This document shows, in pieces, positions 20,561 through 30,733 of a stretch of 64,000 nt of DNA. The notes beneath the pieces were generated by a model. That model was not told where the DNA came from. It searched no databases and was given only the letters and a program-made list of their open reading frames with translations. The position numbers and the translations under genes were made by a program. Each line of letters opens with the position of its first letter. Position 1 is the first letter of the stretch. The DNA comes from Choristoneura fumiferana (lineage: Eukaryota; Arthropoda; Insecta; Lepidoptera; Tortricidae), in contig NC_133476.1 in assembly GCF_025370935.1 (NCBI RefSeq), positions 21,028,801 through 21,092,800 of the forward strand. Direction: 5' to 3'.

Positions 20561-21550
20561 GTGCCTAATAGATAACTGAAAAACTACTAAATCGATTTTA
20601 AAAATACTCTCACGTGTAGAAAGACTGTTTATACATATATATTATGTTTATGACTACATGAGTCATTCACAAAGACGCTTGCCGTGGTTCTTATTACAAT
20701 GTCATTAACGTCTAATTTCGACAAAATCACGCGTCATCGTGGATGGCACTAGGTATATCATGGAGTAAAATACGCTATATTTTATACAGGGAACTAAACA
20801 CGGAAAGTAAACGAGTTTGCAGGCAAAAGCTACGTGTGTTCTGATAAATAGCATGTTTTATTTATACAATTCTATTACAGGCTCTAAAGAGCGATTGCTT
20901 CTGTAAAAGTGGCCCGCGGGAGCATAAGTTGTATAGCAGCTGTGTAAATGCGGAAAGCGTGTTATTACGTGACTTGCGGTGCGATTGTGGTAGACATGCA
21001 GCATGTGGTAGATATGTATTATACTCAAAAGCAGCTTAAACCTTTGCTACTTTGTCACAGTAATGACCAGTAATAAAACAGCAAAAATCGGTAACAAGCA
21101 AAACAAAGCGCATCGACCTAAAAATCTTGTTTCTGTTCGACTGTCACCCTTACCTAAACGTCACCTGCGTACAATTCACACATCGGAAAAACCCGAACCA
21201 CCCATAAATAATACTGCAGATCAAAACAAGGCTGTATATCAGTCACGTAACGCAAAGGATCCCGTTTCAGGGATACGATTTTTTTATTTATCTCGCTCGC
21301 TTCGTAATTTATTTTGCGAATTGTAATAAACTGACACATGTTGGGAGAGGTATAAAAATTATATTAGCAGCTTTGTTCCAAGGGTCTGCACTGTCAGGGG
21401 TGGGGCAGTGTTACTCAATCAAATATAGACTCAGTTGATTAGCGTACTGGCAGGTTGCTCTTTTGTTTCCTTTTTAGAGCAAATGTTTTTTTTAATAAAG
21501 ATTTGAATATAGAACATAGGACTCAAAGAGTTTAGAGAAAATATTATAGT
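20561..21550. other. No gene recognised
   Basis: The 87-codon frame at 21063-21326 has no recognisable motif. No repeats were identified. Confidence 0.4.
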
Positions 21551-21552
21551 AC

Positions 21553-21757
21553 TAGCTTATGCCCGCGACTTCGTCTGCGCGGATCTAGGTTATCGCGCGG
21601 TGGGGCCCTCTACCGAAATTAAAGGTATCCTATGTTGATCCTTGGGGTTCAAACTACCTATATACCAAATTTCATCAAAATCAGTTTAGTTGTTTCAACG
21701 TGAAAGCGTAACAGACAGACAGAGTTACTTTTGCATTTATAATATTATAAAGTAGGG
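21553..21757 (+). repeat. Dispersed repeat, CTTATGCCCGCGACTTCGTC family
   Basis: ACTAGCTTATGCCCGCGACT, GGGGCCCTCTACCGAAATTA, AAGGTATCCTATGTTGATCC, CTATATACCAAATTTCATCA and GTAACAGACAGACAGAGTTA form an ordered block repeated at 49438-49660. It ends at a TTATAATATTATAAAGTAGGG tail. Confidence 0.75.
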
Positions 21758-21919
21758 ATAGGTAAAAGACTTAAGAAGATGCCCTATTGTATGTAGTAGT
21801 AAGTAACGTGTCCGTATAGATAAGTTGAAGTTTCATATTAAAAAAATAACCTAACCATAAAAATTTCATTTTTAATACAATAGTTTTTGCTGACTGTACT
21901 TTTTGTTGACTGTAAATTT

Positions 21920-22170
21920 GCATTGTCACCCAAACTAAATTTGCATACCAAATTTCAAGTCGATGCTATTAACCGTTGAAGAGTTCCGTCCTGCGGAGAC
22001 GATCCTGGCCGGACTACCAGGCTGTCACCACTAGCCTATTGTATTGTAACGTGATTTACATAAGTATTCCAAATTTCAAGTCAATTTGACTACTGGAAGT
22101 TGGGCAAATTTAATTTGCAAGATTTGATTATAGACAGACAGACACACGGGACAGGTGAAACTAAATAAAA
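21920..22170 (+). repeat. Dispersed repeat with TACCAAATTTCAAGTCGATG blocks
   Basis: CCAAATTTCAAGTC occurs twice (about 21948 and 22070). The segment ends CAAGATTTGATTATAGACAG then AACTAAATAAAAGCTTGTAA. The layout is typical of a lepidopteran retroposon 3' end. There is a GC-richer insert CGGAGACGATCCTGGCCGGA. Confidence 0.55.
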
Positions 22171-24005
22171 GCTTGTAATGATTTTAGTCTGAATTCAATT
22201 CTGTGCACTACTACATAAAACAGGTCATCTTATTAAGTTTATTACCTATACCTATTTGTTCGTACATTCGCACACGGAGATGTTAAGCCATTTGGCACTG
22301 TTCGTAATTTTGTCGAATAAACACACATGTACAGTGCGACAGAGTTCTTAATAAACGTGACAAAAAACTGAATTAACGCGGCTATCTTACAAAACTTCAC
22401 TTTTTGTAGTTCTCCGCGAATGTCGTTGTCTTTATCTTATGCTTGTGGTTTTTAATATGTATTTTGAGATAAAAGTACTAGTAGATAATATTAAGGAAAA
22501 TAGACACACTTAAAATAAAAGCATAATAATTACAGGTAGCTAGCATAGAGAATTACATTCACCATAAATATTTCGTATATAACAATATGGTATTTGACAG
22601 CTCCTGCCTGAAAATATAAGTATTCAGTTAATGAACTTCTAAAACGCTTTTCTTTTTTGTGTGTGTGTGTGTGTGACGTCACATGCAAGTATGTCTTTCT
22701 CTCTAATCTTGAATCAAACCTTTTAAACTCTATCTTAAGTAAAAGTAACTTAAAAATTGCTTTTCCATTCGAAAACATCCATTGACAAGATTCGATTTAT
22801 AAAATGATTAAAAAAATTACAAATACCGTAAATAAAATTAAATTGATAAAACACAATGAATTATTTAATTTAATGACTTAAATGAAGCATTTCTAAATAA
22901 CTCACAAAAAAAACAATCATTTATTAAATAGAAAATTTACAATGTTATATTATACACATTACCTAATAAACATACACACAAACACACATACTCACAAATT
23001 ATTTGAAGCTTAAGAGAGATAGTCAAAATTTCAACAACCAGTTAATAGACAACACATTCGCACTGAAACTAAACTTCAAAGTTACTCACTCAAAATTTAT
23101 TAAGCCACTTTTGACGCATGTCATAAAACTTGCGGTCTTAGTTCCGATTCCGGTTCCAGTTTTAGTTCAGCTAAGAAAATAAAAATAAATTTATGCGTTC
23201 ATAAACAAGCAGTAAAGGCTAATAAGCTTTCTAAGAACACAGGACGAGGCAAACACCCGTAAAACGTAGAAAAAACCACTCGTTCCCAGTATTTTGTATA
23301 AATCAAGAAAAACATTCCTTCACAAAGTAAACGCCTATAAACTTTACTGTCCTAGCTTTAATGTCTCTTTTAGATTTTATGGAGACAGAAAGAGAGGGGT
23401 GATAATGTCGGATTATGAGTTTCATTCGTTTTATTCGTAATTAATACTTTTGATGGCAACTGGTTTGTCCTTGTAACTTTTAAAAATAAGTCATGTTGAC
23501 ACAAAAAAAAACGTCTTAATACAGAAGGTGTATTACGTGGCTTGTATGGTTGTACGCCTTGTACACATGTAGTACACTACACAAGCACAAATGTCAGGCA
23601 ATTTCAAAGAATGAGCCAGACCATCTATTGGTCGTGACGCGAACTTACTAAGGCACATAGGCTTGTTCCTGCTCAGTCTTTGAAGTGAGCGATCCGATCT
23701 AGTTCATTCGATTAACTGAACTAGTTCAGTCGTAATTAGTTCTTCTAGTACAGTGATCACTTGTAAGATTCCGGATTCGAGGTCTGGAAATTAATAAGAA
23801 TTATGTCGGTATACGCAAGAAAAGTAACAACATGAACCATAATAGGTAGATAGTAACTTGATGCGATTGCGTTCGTAATAAATATTATATTTTCCTTTAT
23901 TTACCTTTAACTTAGGTTTGTTGTACTAAAACTATAATCTTCGTTAGTCATCCTGTTCGCTCAGCGTCAGTGGCTTCCCATCGTATAAACAGTTTACAGA
24001 TCTTA
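22171..24005. other. No gene recognised
   Basis: A (GT)n microsatellite lies at 22658-22675. The rest is AT-rich without supported genes or recognised repeats. Confidence 0.4.
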
Positions 24006-24007
24006 GT

Positions 24008-24333
24008 TAAGGAGCGGCCACACCGTTGCTTAAGAAACGGTGACGGTACGGAATCGCAGTGACACATCGTATGCGCACCGTTTTTTTCGCATGCCCTCCA
24101 CACCACTGCTTAAAATACGCAGACGGTGCGGAATCGCAGTGACGTGCCGTAAACGTCACGACTTTTAGTAGAGAGCATGCGGTAAAGTCCTGATGTTTAC
24201 GGCACGTCACTGCGGTTCCGCACCGTTTGCGTATTTTAAGCAGCGGTGTGGAAAGAATGCAATAAAAACGGTGCGCATACGATGCGTCACTGCGATTTCG
24301 TACCGTCAGCGTTTTTTAGGCAGCTGTTTGGCT
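24008..24333. mobile_element. Large-stem MITE, GGAGCGGCCACACCG family
   Basis: About 160-bp inverted arms cover almost the whole element. GGAGCGGCCACACCGTTGCT, GGTACGGAATCGCAGTGACA, CGTATGCGCACCGTTTTT and ACGTGCCGTAAACGTCACGA are each mirrored on the right, for example GTTTACGGCACGTCACTGCG, AAAACGGTGCGCATACGATG and GCAGCTGTTTGGCTGCTAC. The arms themselves contain internal repeats (GCGGAATCGCAGTGAC). A second copy is at 61368-61714. Confidence 0.85.
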
Positions 24334-24369
24334 GCTACTTATTAGAGCGATGAATTATTGAGATTGCGT

Positions 24370-24765
24370 AATAGTATTTTATGCAACTGTATCGTAATAG
24401 GGGTCCTTAAAACACGAGTGTGGGTTTATGAAACGAGGCGTAGCCGAGTGCAACGTACAGTTGCATACAATATTTTATCTATATCCATATATTAAATCCT
24501 CTATCATGTGTTCAAGAACCATTGAGAATCTGCTTCCAGTGTCTGCCCCACGAGCTGCGCCCGCTGCGCGCGCGACGACCTGCTGCTGCAGCACGTCCAA
24601 GTGCACGTGGTCGCGGCGCCTCCCCCCCCCGTGTTGTAATGATGTATGAAATCTCATTACGATACAGCCGTGTTCATAATAGAATCCAATGTCGTAATGC
24701 TGGTCATTACCTATGGTTTTTGAACGCATAATTGAGGATTTACTATATGGGTGTAGATAAAATTA
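24370..24765. repeat. Foldback repeat with GC-rich core
   Basis: The arm at 24474-24525 (TATCTATATCCATATATTAA, ATCCTCTATCATGTGTTCAA) is mirrored at 24711-24762 (TTGAACGCATAATTGAGGAT, TTACTATATGGGTGTAGATA). A nested hairpin (TATTTTATGCAACTGTA and TACAGTTGCATACAATATT) lies at 24370-24480. Between the main arms, 24535-24642 is strikingly GC-rich, with no counterpart in the opposite arm. Confidence 0.7.
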
Positions 24766-25190
24766 ATTATGCTTTCGGTGAGTGTATGGAATACATTTCT
24801 AAAAAAACTTTATTTATGAACTACTCAAGCCTATGCGCACACTAACAACCCGAGCGATGCATCTTCGTTTGAAAATGGTTTAACATTATGTTTACTACAC
24901 GGTAATATAGTCGCTACTTATACATTTGGTTTTATTATTTATACAAAATGAAGGTTATCACAGATTCATACCCCTTTCTTCCGGCCCTCGCTTCCCTTAC
25001 GGCCGAATTAAATTTTCGCTACCGATTTACTATGCAATTAAGGTAATTGTTCAACCGTCACCTTCTAGGTATGAATTGTATAACAATAGTTCAGCAAACG
25101 ACGAACTATTTTCGACACCCTAAATAAGGTGGCACAGAAAAATCTCGTCAGCGCGATTCAGCGTTGTCCAGAACCCTGGACACTCATATT
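24766..25190. other. No gene recognised
   Basis: Unassigned sequence. Confidence 0.35.
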
Positions 25191-25196
25191 GTCATC

Positions 25197-25517
25197 ATCA
25201 TCAGCCGGAAGGCGGCCATTGTTGGACAAAAGCCTCTTCCCCTTAGAACGTTACGCGACAACATGCCACTAGCATCTACCGGTTGCCCACAACTCTCGTG
25301 ATGTTGTCAGTCTATCTAATGAACTAAAACAATTACATTGCTCACCCGCGACCTTATGATAGCTACGCTTATGCAAGATATGCGTCTTCATGCAGTTCTT
25401 CCTCACTGACGCGTTTCGAACTCAACCAGAGCTCATCTTTAGAGCCTTTTTTTTTCGTACACCATGCTACTAGATGATTCAGTCTATCTAGTGGGAGGCC
25501 TGCCAACGCTTCGTCTA
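25197..25517 (-). pseudogene. RTE-like C-terminal remnant (minus), split by an insertion
   Basis: On the minus strand 25491-25517 gives a GRSVGRPPTR-like stretch. After a 160-bp insertion the homology resumes at 25306-25197, ending in GGAAGAGGCTTTTGTCCAAC and GGCTGATGATGATG. The same order is continuous in the copies at 17057-17205 and 25812-26421. The insertion duplicated TCAGTCTATCTA. Confidence 0.75.
25319..25478 (-). mobile_element. Foldback-family element A (160 bp) with 12-bp target-site duplication
   Basis: Exact TCAGTCTATCTA copies at 25307-25318 and 25479-25490 flank it. The fixed end is ATGAACTAAAACAATTACAT then TGCTCACCCGCGACCTTATG, shared with the four other family members. The far end, with CGCGTTTCGAACTCAACCAG, a poly-T tract and CGTACACCATGCTAC, is shared with element B (38221-38652). 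On the minus strand, 25404-25437 resembles a hammerhead ribozyme core. It disrupts an RTE remnant, so it is younger than that remnant. The class is unknown. Confidence 0.8.
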
Positions 25518-25800
25518 AACACCACGGTTAAACAGTATTGTTGGTATGTAAATTGAAATACACAACCACTTATTTGTGAAGTTATAGGTCATAGTTAAAA
25601 ATAAACAAAATCTATCAAAATGTATCTGTCAAAAATTAAGCGAAATCGGAATATATACCACCCAAAAGAAAATAGGAGGGGTTACGTGAGTTCAATTAAA
25701 AAAAACGAAAATACTACTAAATATAATTTCTATTATTCCTCGTCTAAAAATGGTTTAATTAGCACAATATAAATACTTTCCATTTAATTAAATGTATTTT
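25518..25800. other. No gene recognised
   Basis: Unassigned AT-rich DNA. Confidence 0.35.
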
Positions 25801-25811
25801 GATACAAACGC

Positions 25812-26421
25812 GCTCGAAGTTGTCGACGACTATGTATACCTGGGACAAACGGTCCAGTTAGGTAGGTCCAACTTTGAGAAAGAGATCACTCGTCGAATCC
25901 GACTCCGCTGGGCAGCGTTTGGAAGCTTCGCAGTGTCTTTTCGTCCAAATTACCGCAGTGTTGAAGTCGAAAGTCTTTGACCAGTGTGTGTTGCCAGTGA
26001 TGACATACGGATCTGAGACGTGGGCGCTAACGATGGGCCTCATGAGAAAACTCAAAGTCACTCAGAGGGCTATGTAGAGGGCTATGCTCGGGGTTTCTTT
26101 GCGGGATAGAATTAGAAATGATGATATCCGCAGTAGAACTAAGGTTACCGACATAGCCCGAAGAATTGCGAAACTAAAGTGGCAGTGGGCGGGGCACATT
26201 GCTCGCAGGACTGATGGCCGGTGGGGTCAGAAGGTTCTCGAATGGCGTCCGCGGACCGGGAGACGAGCTGTCGGTAGGCCTCCAACAAGATGGAGCGACG
26301 ACTTGGTTAAGATCGCGGGATCGCGGTGGATGCGGAAAGCACAAGACCGGTCTGAGTGGAGAGCCTTGGGGGAGGCCTATGCCCAGCTGTGGACGTCTTT
26401 CGGCTGACATGATGATGATGA
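25812..26421 (+). pseudogene. 5'-truncated RTE-like retrotransposon, C-terminal coding part
   Basis: Exact 11-bp duplications GATACAAACGC at 25801-25811 and 26422-26432 delimit the insertion. The coding remnant opens with LEVVDDYVYLGQTVQL, the region just after the reverse transcriptase core. After a frameshift near 25920 it continues SKVFDQCVLPVMTYGSETWA, then KLKWQWAGHIARR, then VLEWRPRTGRRAVGRPPTRW and SDDLVKIAGSRWM, with a stop at 26405. There is also an in-frame TAG at 26075-26077. The 3' tail GGAGGCCTATGCCCAGCTGT with a GATGATGATG end is standard for RTE-like elements here. The catalytic domains are absent, so the copy is dead. It is a different sequence lineage from 33832-36959, which reads KLKWDWAGHVCR in the matching segment. 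Confidence 0.9.
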
Positions 26422-26432
26422 GATACAAACGC

Positions 26433-26860
26433 AAGTTAAACGTACTTTTTATTTAATTTTACCGATGAAACTCAATTGGCCCTTATTTTCTTTTGACTAT
26501 ACTTTGAAATGCAAAAGACTAGTCGAAAATGGAATGTAAACTTAAAGCTAGCAAGGAAACGGCAGTCAGATACCTAACTTAAGTCATAATATAACAATGT
26601 TTCATAGATGAACTGGCACACGTTAACGTTCAACGTGACCAGCCTTTACTACCCTCCAAACCCCGAAGAGTTCCAAACTTAACAAACTTTATAAAAGAAA
26701 TTGTACGAGATACTTGGCTAAGAATAAATCACATAGCTTGAGTTAACTAGTTAGTAGACATCGCGGCACACTGTCTGGTGATCCAAAGTTGTTTTTCTTG
26801 TTGTTTTTGTATAATTGTTTTTTTGTCGCATTAAGTCTTGATTGATGGAATTATGGCTTC
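26433..26860. other. No gene recognised
   Basis: Unassigned AT-rich DNA. Confidence 0.35.
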
Positions 26861-27089
26861 GGGAGGCTTGGATACTAGTGAATATAGATGTCATTTATAT
26901 CTGTCTGCCTGTATTTAGTGACGCGCACGTTAAGGCACTTGTCTCACCGCCAGCGAGGAAACGATTGGCTATCGACTATTTTCTCGCTCAAGAAACGAAC
27001 AAAAGATATAAGATCCTGTGTGAGTAAAAGAGACACATATATTAATAATAAGTGTATTGGTCAATACTGTAATGCTGTGAAATGTACTT

Positions 27090-27094
27090 TTTAA

Positions 27095-27125
<31 letters not shown>

Positions 27126-27130
27126 ATTAA
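27090..27130 (+). repeat. (AAAT)n microsatellite, probable retroposon tail
   Basis: AATAAATAAATAAATAAATA and further units follow GTGAAATGTACTTTTT. The upstream 26860-27090 may be the body of a retroposon that I do not recognise. The 61-codon frames there have no features. Confidence 0.7.
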
Positions 27131-27139
27131 TAGTTGATC

Positions 27140-27422
27140 GCTGGCTGTTGACACTGACGGCGAGAACTCGCTCTTACATCTTTTGTCGCAGCGACAAGAG
27201 CTAAAAAACTCGCTGAGCTATAGATACTCGCTCAGCGATGTCAGCTTGGCGGCCGCCCCGCACGAGCGAGTCGAGTGGAGCGAGAAATCGCCCGTTGCAC
27301 GCGAACACTCGCTTACAGCCGAGCGACAAAACTACACTCGCTTCTCGCTGCTCGCCCACTCGTTTCTAGTAACTCGCTCTACTCGCTTCTCGCTCATCGT
27401 CGGCGGTGGGACAAGTGCCTAA
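27140..27422. repeat. CTCGCT-rich repeat region
   Basis: ACTCGCT or CTCGCT recurs at least ten times (for example ACTCGCTTCTCGCTGCTCGC near 27335 and ACTCGCTCTACTCGCTTCTC near 27376), with inverted forms such as GAGCGAGTCGAGTGGAGCGA. GACACTGACGGCGAGAACTC at the left and CGTCGGCGGTGGGACAAGTG at the right give weak terminal symmetry (GGCACTTGTCCCACCGCCG read inverted). It is possibly a DNA-transposon-derived repeat. The plus-strand frames are compositional. Confidence 0.5.
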
Positions 27423-28080
27423 GAGAAGAATTCGTATTATTTATGGAGAGATTATTTGAGTAATGTCTATTGTTTCTGAAATGAAGTCACATCGAAAATA
27501 TTTTCATTGTTTCATAATAGACAACTAAGAAGGAGTTCAAACAGCATTAAATTGCCAAGATATACAGCGTAAGAATAACAAGGCTTTGTCGTTTCATTCC
27601 GTTGTGTCTAATTATAACAGAAACAACAAAACTGTGACTGATACGGTGCAGTGTATCCTGTTCAGAACAAGACAAGATTGCTTTAGAAAATGTTGAATTA
27701 AGTAATGGACTAAACAGTAGTTTTTTTTCTTAAAATACTTAAGCTTCTACGGTGCTTTTCTCCAGAATTATTCTTACCCAAAAAGGTCAGAACGCCGCGA
27801 ATTTTTAAATTAAGACCGCAATCCCCTTAAACACTCTTTTATTCAAACGAGACGTTAAAATCTCAAGCAGCTAAATCACTCCCGCTCCGAGATAAAGACG
27901 TTTTGTACAACTACGATTTAAATGCATTAGCTGTTCTATAGAACTGTAATGGCACAGTTTGCGCTGGCTTAAACTTTAAACTTTTAGTGCTGTAATATTA
28001 AGGAGACGCGTTAATTGAGTTATGGATTAGAGTAAGTTTATGGTATTGCTATTATTACTATTTTTATCCTGAATCTTGGT
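27423..28080. other. No gene recognised
   Basis: Unassigned AT-rich DNA. Confidence 0.35.
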
Positions 28081-28082
28081 TC

Positions 28083-28120
28083 AATCATTCATTCATTCAT
28101 TTCAGTCATTCATTTGCTGA
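28083..28120. repeat. (ATTC)n microsatellite
   Basis: AATCATTCATTCATTCATTT followed by CAGTCATTCATTTGC. Confidence 0.85.
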
Positions 28121-28164
28121 AATGGGATACAAATACAAGTTGATAATTATTTGATAAGTGTTTC

Positions 28165-28270
28165 TAGACAGGCGAAATTTCGCTTGATGGCGTTAGTATC
28201 GTAAGGTTAAAAATCTTGCTTGCGATTGGCTTATTTAGTTCAAACATGGCGCAAATGTCAAAGTTGTCAA
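28165..28270. repeat. Relic of the GATGGCGTTAGTATCGT MITE family
   Basis: GACAGGCGAAATTTCGCTTG then ATGGCGTTAGTATCGTAAGG and CTTGCGATTGGCTTATTTAG follow the left half of the element at 56296-56464. The terminal GAGGGTTTTCAC is missing. Confidence 0.65.
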
Positions 28271-28980
28271 ACCTCACGGTACAGCCATCAGCATCATCTG
28301 TCACAACAAAACGTACGACTCCCAGGGTCAGTAGGACGTGTCAAATATTTTCGCACGCTTCACTCTGGCAGGCATTATACAGGTGACTGCTTTGACGGAC
28401 TGACAGAGAAACAGCGAAGTTTTAGTGCTCTAAATATTACAAAATCCTAAGAAAACGCCACCCCCGTCTTTTAAATAATTACTAACGCATACCGATTCAC
28501 TGAAACCGATAATTAAATAACAACGGCACTTCGCAGCGTATCATTTTCGAGCAGCGATCATTATATTTTTGTGCAGCTCTGTATTGTCCTGGTCCATGTC
28601 GGGACATAATCCCACCTGATTGGGGGATCACAGGGACTCAGTGCGGACAACTACCAATCGGGGTATTTTCCAAGCAAAGATTTGTTGTGATTTATTTTGA
28701 CACTGTTTTATTCTGTTACCGTGAAAATCTACCGGAATATACCGCGTGGTATTGACATTGTATATCTAGTTTTGAAATAAAACTACACTAATTAATAAGA
28801 AAATAGAAGTCCCTACGACATTTTTACTCTGTAGTTTTATAAAATAAATAAACCAACATAATTTTGCCAATTGGCAAACAGGTACCTGTACAGATTAAGA
28901 TATAGATAATTATTGAAATAGAGTTTGCATCAAGTTTTAGTCTGAAATTTTACTGTATATTATTTTTAATGCTAATAATA
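28271..28980. other. No gene recognised
   Basis: Unassigned sequence. Confidence 0.35.
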
Positions 28981-28984
28981 TGTG

Positions 28985-29125
28985 AATAAATAAACAAACA
29001 AACAAACAAACAAATATCATGGGACACTTGACACCAATTGACCTAATCCCAAGCTAAGCAAAGCTTGTAGGTACTATGGATACTAGGCAACGGATAAATA
29101 ATTATACTTTTAAATATACAAATAA
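28985..29125 (-). mobile_element. 5'-truncated SINE (minus) with (TTGT)n tail
   Basis: Read on the minus strand it contains TATCCGTTGCCTAGTATCC, AAGCTTTGCTTAGCTTGGGA, TTAGGTCAATTGGTGTCAAG and TGTCCCATGATATTTG followed by (TTTG)n. This is the 3' half of the SINE that is longer at 31215-31490. The plus-strand (ACAA)n run is its tail. Confidence 0.8.
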
Positions 29126-30186
29126 CAGCCAGGGAAGGGAATGCTATAATAGTTCGTGTAGGACTAAGCAAGTAAAACGGAATATTGAGGATTCGAGGAT
29201 GATTGGCTCTGTGCACGACATCAGCGCCACCTAGCGTCCGCAACTTTTTTGGCTCTGATGCTCTGACGTTTTGAAATTTCATCGCGACATTGTGACCAAA
29301 ATCAAACCTATAACGTATTAATTTATAGTACAAAATTACTGTGATACCGTGATTTGGGTGGACAAAAGGTTGTGAATTCATTTTTGGTCATTAAAATTAA
29401 ATGAGGTAAGTAAAATTTATTCAAAAAGTGTGTTTTATTTTCGTTATGTCAGGGTTTGTTTACTTCATGTTTAGTTGTACTTTTACTGTAAAACGAAAAG
29501 ATAAAGCTATCTTATTTGTTTCTTTGAATAATAGTAAAATTATATAATTGTTCTTATATCGCTAGTAATAAATAAAATATCGTTTTCAGATTAAAATGAG
29601 TATCATTTTGAAGACCGGTTTTGTTAGATACGAGTAACTCAATATAAAATTTCAACCACAAACCGATTCATAAGGAAAATTGTTGCTGGACATGTCCGAG
29701 ATGTAGAGGAATTAAGAACAAAACAGGGACAGTGTTCAATAATTCAAGCTAGCATCATAACACAAACATCTATTACTAAAATAAGGTAGTTAAAGTCTAT
29801 ACAAATTGCTTTGTTAATGACAGATTCATATGAGTATGACAGATGACAAAGCCTAGATTATTTCTTTTTTTGGCCACTATGAGCGCTGCGATAGATTTCA
29901 TCACCCCCACCTAGTACTTCGCACCCTCCCATTGGCGTAGAGTGGGTCAAATAGTGCTATCGCGTATGAATTCGCCGCAAGAGGTACTAGTGTAGCGAGA
30001 GGTCGCCGAAATGTCAAATGATACTATTTTTACGTGAGTGATTAATTATGGCAAATATTCGTTACGGGGCAAATGAATGTCTGTGTTTTGGAATGACCTC
30101 ATTCCAGTAGTTTGTTTCCGTAACAGAGTAGGCAATACTAGTGCTACCTACCCTCAATGCACGCCATAGGACGAATACCATTCCAT
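29126..30186. other. No gene recognised
   Basis: The 112-codon minus-strand frame at 29043-29381 partly overlaps the SINE and has no recognisable domain. Other sequence is unassigned. Confidence 0.4.
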
Positions 30187-30624
30187 ATCGAACAATTTGA
30201 ATCACGACCCAGGGCGTGGAACCTTTTAATAATCTTTTTTTTTTTTAAAATATGGCTTTTCTGTCCTAATTAATAGGACAATTTCGCCAGTGCCAAGTTA
30301 AACTCTCTTTGAGAGGCACGTTGTACGGTGATTGTAGTTTTTGCAACTTGATAGTAAAATTCCAGAAACCACGTGGAGACAACTTGCGCATTAAACTGTT
30401 AAGGTTAATCGCCGCATAAAACACCATCAAAATTATACTTCAACTAGCCAAAGAAACGAAATAGCAAAATTAGATATTGTCTACATCCGCCATGTTCGAA
30501 TGCTACAAATCGAATCGAATCCAATAATCAATTTCACTATGGTTTCCTTGACAAAAGTATGAGATGTCAACAAGACATTAGTAGCACAAAGGTTCCACCC
30601 TTGGTCATGATTCAATTTGTTCGA
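30187..30624. repeat. Element with about 40-bp inverted arms
   Basis: The left arm TATCGAACAATTTGAATCAC then GACCCAGGGCGTGGAACC is mirrored by AAAGGTTCCACCCTTGGTCA then TGATTCAATTTGTTCGA at 30585-30624. A third arm copy lies at 33478-33520. The inner block 30245-30395 (AATATGGCTTTTCTGTCCTA, GAGAGGCACGTTGTACGGTG, CCAGAAACCACGTGGAG) recurs at 40008-40165. Confidence 0.65.
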
Positions 30625-30631
30625 CTGTAGC

Positions 30632-30733
30632 CGTAGCTTCGTCTCGTAGCGTCGTAGCACAGCCGTAGCTTCGTAACCTCGTAGCGTCGTAGCACAGCCG
30701 TAGCTCAGTAGGCTCGTAGCATCGTAGAGAAGG
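30632..30733 (+). repeat. Three-unit minisatellite, CGTAGCTTCGT
   Basis: Units of 32, 35 and 34 bp begin CGTAGCTTCGT, CGTAGCTTCGTAACC and CGTAGCTCAGTAGGC. Each carries CTCGTAGCGTCGTAGCACAG or a close variant. It abuts the right arm of the preceding element. Confidence 0.8.

Noticed and set aside
26174..26434. 86-codon minus-strand frame
   Set aside because: It is the antisense shadow of the RTE C-terminal coding remnant.
29043..29381. 112-codon minus-strand frame as a gene
   Set aside because: Its 3' part runs through a truncated SINE and no domain is recognisable.
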